Positions 60,801 through 64,000 of a stretch of 64,000 nt of DNA are shown in pieces (positions within the stretch are counted from its first letter, which is position 1; the number at the start of each line of letters is the position of its first letter). Source of the stretch: Paulownia fortunei (taxonomy: Eukaryota > Streptophyta > Magnoliopsida > Lamiales > Paulowniaceae); the NCBI GenBank assembly GCA_019321725.1, contig CM033110.1, positions 17,353,278 through 17,417,277 on the forward strand, in the 5' to 3' direction. A model generated the notes under the pieces. It worked only from the letters and a program-made list of their open reading frames with translations, made no database searches and was not told the origin of the DNA. The position numbers were made by a program, and so were the translations under genes.

Positions 60801-63781
60801 CAAGTGAAAAGGAGATCAAGGTATATAGGCGGAGAAATAAACTAACATCTGAGTCCTCGTTGCCTGGAAAGAGTGCCGATGGAGGTAGGTTTTAATTGGC
60901 TCACTTTTCGGGTCAAGCATGGTAACATTTGCTAGCCCATTTTATTGCATTTTCTTCTGTTCCTGCAGAAATTCTCTCTGCTGTTTATGCTTGGATCAAT
61001 TCTGATATTCAGAAAGGAAACATTTGGGGGTGTGGGTGGGGGTGGTGGGGGTGGTGTTAGTTCCTTCTCTTCTTTTGCCTCTGCCATATTCTTTTTGTGT
61101 ATGCATATGCATGTTATTTTACTTCCCTGTTGGGCTCTCGTTTCCTTTTATTGTCTTGTGGGCGGTGCTCTTGTCATTATTTTTTTCATGCTTTTTCTTT
61201 ATTATTTTAGAGTCCAAGAGTATCTGAAATTCTCTATTCATCCTTTCTTTTAAATGTGTTCCTTAAGACTCTCTCTCTCTCTCTGATTACCTGTATTGGT
61301 ATTTCCAGTGAATGAGAATCCAGAAGATCAGTCCATTAAGTACCCCATTGATGACCTGCTGGTGCAACCTACTGAGGAAGATCGGCTTTTGATGGAAAGG
61401 CCTTTCCCTTGCAGGGATTTCAATGCACCTATGGATTGCGTTGGGGATCTTTTGATGGTGTGGGATTTCTGTGCTTCTTTTGGCAGGCTGTTGAATTTGT
61501 CTCCTTTCTCCCTTGAAGACTTTGAGAATTCCCTTTGTTATAAAGACAGCACTCCTTTGCTCATTGTGGAATCTTATTCAACTCTTCTTCGCTTGCTTGT
61601 AAACGACAATGGGAAGTTCTCAATGGCAATAGAAAATAAAAAAAGGAAGCCAAAGGTTAACCATGTGAAAACATACATTTCTGCAAGAGTTATTTCTCAC
61701 TTAGAGTATTGATGAACTTCGTCTTCCTTTCTTGTTTTGGAAAATTGATATTTAAATACCTCTTTCAGATTACACAGATTACCTGGACTGAATATCTATG
61801 TGATTTCTTGGAAACAACTTGTACTGCTGAATTATCTATGCACGTAAGTACCATTAAGCGAGGTCATTATGGCCTATTGGAGGTTCATGTGAAACTGGCA
61901 ATTTTTCGCGAACTGGTTGCTCAAGCTCTGGAGACAGATACTGTCAAGGACAAGTTGGATGAGTATATTGAAGAAAGACAGGCACTTGCTGCTGCACGGA
62001 GGGATGAAGCACTGGACGAAGGTAGAAAGAGGAGAGAAGAAAAGGAGCGTAGGAAGTCAGAAGCTACCGGCAAGGAAGTTAAAGAAGAGCGTAGAGTGAA
62101 ATCTGGTGAAGGCGATCATAGTATACCCAATGAAGTTATTAAAGAGAAAAGTAATGGGAAAGTTCTTTCTCGACCGAACCATTCATCTGGAAACAGGTTG
62201 GAATTAGCTACTTTTTTTATTTCTTCAACTAAAAACAATTGGTTGGTGAGTTGGATTAATTGCGATCTCTCTCCCCATTCGTTTTCTCTTTGTCCCCCTC
62301 TTTTCTCCTGGGCGAATATTTTCTGGCAGTGAGAATGAACAAGGAGACAGCACATCTAAGAAAAATGCTAAGAAACGGAAGGTTGAGACCAACACCTCTT
62401 CTGAAGATGTTAATCATCCATCTAAGAGGGAGATCCATAAATTGATGAAAAATGAAGTCAAAGAATCAATAGAGATGAAGAGTGCTGAAGAAAGGGTGGG
62501 CCTCTCTCTCTCTCTCTTTCCTGTGTGTGCACTCACATACACATCTGCATATGTGTGTATTTGTTAATTATCTCATAGAAAAGGGAGAAAACAAAGAGAT
62601 GGAGAAAGTAGGTAGGTGTATTGTGAACTTCTGCACTGATATGTCTGCTACCTATTCCTCATGCAGAAAGAATTTCTTGAACGGGAGATTGAGAAGAGAT
62701 TTATACGCACTAGCCCATTAGGGAAAGATAGAAATTATTGCAGGTATTGGTTTTTTCGACGTGACGGAAGAATATTTGTTGAAAGTTCTGACTCCACACA
62801 GTGGGGCTATTACCAAACCAAGGAAGAGGTATAATGTTGCCGCTCTGTATTCTGACACCTTTCAGATTTTTTTTCTTCTTTTACTTGAAGCATTCTTATC
62901 TCTCTTTCTTATGACAGCTTGATGCTTTGATTGGCTCATTGAATCCAAAAGGTGAGAGGGAGAGGGCTCTTAAAAAGCAGCTGCAGAAATTTTACAACAA
63001 AATATGGTTGGTTATTTAATTTCTCTCTCATTTACTATGGTATGGTTGGTTTCGATTTCTGATGCCAGTTTTTGGTTTAATCAAATATTGATTTTGCGTT
63101 TGTTATTTAATGTAGAATACATTAATATTTCTTAATTGCATGTGAAAGGTAGGTTTATCAATTATTTTTTTTCAACATTCTTGGGGAATTATCGATTATG
63201 TCTAAGGGATGAGGTGGAGGAATTTTTACTCTGCAATGTATTTACCCTGAATTACAAGCTGGCTTTAACAAATCAATGGTTTAGAATGCCTGTTGTTTGC
63301 CTATGAGGAATTCCTCAGCTTTGGATCATTGAATAGTTATAATGTGCCTTTAAAAGTTAAATACCAAAATATATGGACAGTATGCGACATTGCATCTTGA
63401 TGGTACTTAAGATTACTCGAGACTGTCAGCTGTCGAGGACATCACATAAACTATAGGCTTGACATTATGCTTCTTTTTTATTTTTTGGTGGATGTAATCT
63501 GAAGAACTAAAGCCATGACTTTTATATGACTACAGTAATCCACCTGATGCATCTTTGAATGTGCTTGGAGAAACTAATCCTGCTCATTGTAGAATTTATT
63601 AATTTTTTCCCCTTAAATTCAAATTTGCAGCTCTGAACTTCAGAAAAGATCAAAGGAAGCAATGCAGAGGATTGCAATGGAAGAGGCTCTGGTTCGGAGA
63701 TCAACTCGTGTCCGTGCCCCACCTAGGGAAAACCCTGCACTTTCATTCCTTAAGTATGTGAACAAGTGGAAAGATATATAA
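57834..63781 (+). CDS. WAC/DDT/WHIM-domain protein, probable ISWI chromatin-remodelling accessory subunit
   Basis: Plant DDT-family protein; relatives bind CHR11/CHR17 ISWI ATPases in the nucleus (family knowledge). Ten exons: 57834-57946, 58038-58210, 60268-60704, 60797-60884, 61309-61655, 61769-62196, 62330-62495, 62667-62828, 62918-63006 and 63631-63781. All are GT...AG and in frame, giving 717 residues. The WAC domain is at the N-terminus (VFQIRFTKEIFRSYNEYLKR, IWTCKATGKGNLTYEEALVS). The DDT domain is near residues 300-350 (PFPCRDFNAPMDCVGDLLMV, WDFCASFGRLLNLSPFSLED). WHIM1 follows (ITWTEYLCDFLE, STIKRGHYGLLEVHVKLAIF), then a Lys/Arg/Glu-rich segment with KKNAKKRK, a probable nuclear signal. 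The WSD/WHIM3 block comes last (YCRYWFFRRDGRIFVESSDS, QWGYYQTKEELDALIGSLNP). The tail RRSTRVRAPPRENPALSFLK precedes the stop. It is of the DDW1/DDR class; I give no symbol because the exact orthologue is uncertain. Confidence 0.93.
58211..60267 (+). other. Intron 2 of the WAC/DDT gene
   Basis: 2,057 bases between exons that join ...VQFS and MLTLKDLV in frame. It contains an exon-like segment at 58357-58477 with good splice sites and an open frame, discussed as a possible poison exon. The rest is AT-rich without recognised features. Confidence 0.75.
61022..61056 (+). repeat. G-rich tract in intron 4 of the WAC/DDT gene
   Basis: Repeated GGGTG/GGTGGGGG runs on the transcribed-sense strand, a candidate G-quadruplex. 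CT microsatellites lie nearby at about 61269-61284 and again in intron 7 near 62501-62517. Confidence 0.7.
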
Positions 63782-64000
63782 TTGTTGTTTATTAGAAGTA
63801 CAGATGCAACTAACAACCAGGTTAAGTGGGAAATAGGATGTGTGGAATCATTGCCATCCTGTTGAAAGATAATGACATTGATTGGGATATAGTAGATAGT
63901 TCTATCCCAGTTGAAAGCCTTACACATTCTTTTGTTGGGACGGAATTTTGTGAATCTTGGGTGCAAACAGCCATCAAAGGATGGAAATTTTGGTAATAAG
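63782..64000 (+). other. 3' flank of the WAC/DDT gene
   Basis: Probable 3' untranslated region running to the window edge. No polyadenylation signal of canonical form stands out. Confidence 0.5.

Noticed and set aside
60945..61253. 102-codon Gly/Phe-rich open frame
   Set aside because: It lies wholly inside intron 4 of the WAC/DDT gene and arises from G-rich and T-rich tracts.

Overview
This is a flowering-plant nuclear DNA window. Host genes have many introns with GT...AG junctions and long AT-rich introns, and both Ty1/copia and Ty3/gypsy LTR elements, hAT transposons and simple repeats lie between or inside them. The two NLR genes are of the R1 (late-blight resistance) type with a long extended N-terminus. 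That type is typical of asterids, so an asterid, perhaps Lamiales, is my inference; the species is not determined.

Layout. (1) 1-3108: an R1-type NLR, cut by the left edge, otherwise intact, two exons. (2) 3109-12181: AT-rich spacer with a long inverted-repeat element (about 3585-4285) and a decayed minus-strand Ty3/gypsy gag (about 8411-9290) next to a 27/54-bp tandem repeat (about 7395-8010). (3) 12182-18120: a minus-strand Ty1/copia element with both LTRs, full of stops. (4) 18919-22236: a second, closely similar NLR, broken by a 1-bp insertion and a 42-bp deletion that creates a stop. (5) 23803-24426: a DUF569 (fascin/actin-crosslinking-like) protein. (6) 26004-35064: farnesylcysteine lyase / prenylcysteine oxidase, five exons; its last intron carries a 3.2-kb hAT transposon (31268-34459, perfect 8-bp target-site duplication), which itself holds a 321-bp hAT-like MITE (33509-33829, 8-bp duplication with one mismatch). 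(7) 36013-41784: a second minus-strand Ty1/copia element with a perfect 5-bp duplication. (8) 42518-52889: a twelve-exon PSK SIMULATOR-type DUF3475/DUF668 protein. (9) 52890-57100: spacer with a 0.67-kb tandem duplication. (10) 57834-63781: a ten-exon WAC/DDT/WHIM protein of the plant ISWI-accessory type.

For the three multi-exon housekeeping-type genes I rebuilt the exons by hand. Every junction keeps the reading frame: 493, 620 and 717 residues. All host genes lie on the plus strand and all recognisable transposon coding remains lie on the minus strand. The host genes do not form a pathway; the only functional grouping is the NLR pair, a head-to-tail duplication with one intact and one dead copy. 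I found no convincing undescribed multi-gene system. The most informative signals are the lesions in the second NLR, its MGNTAS N-terminus, the nested hAT insertions with readable duplications, the composite tandem repeat and a possible poison exon in the WAC/DDT gene.
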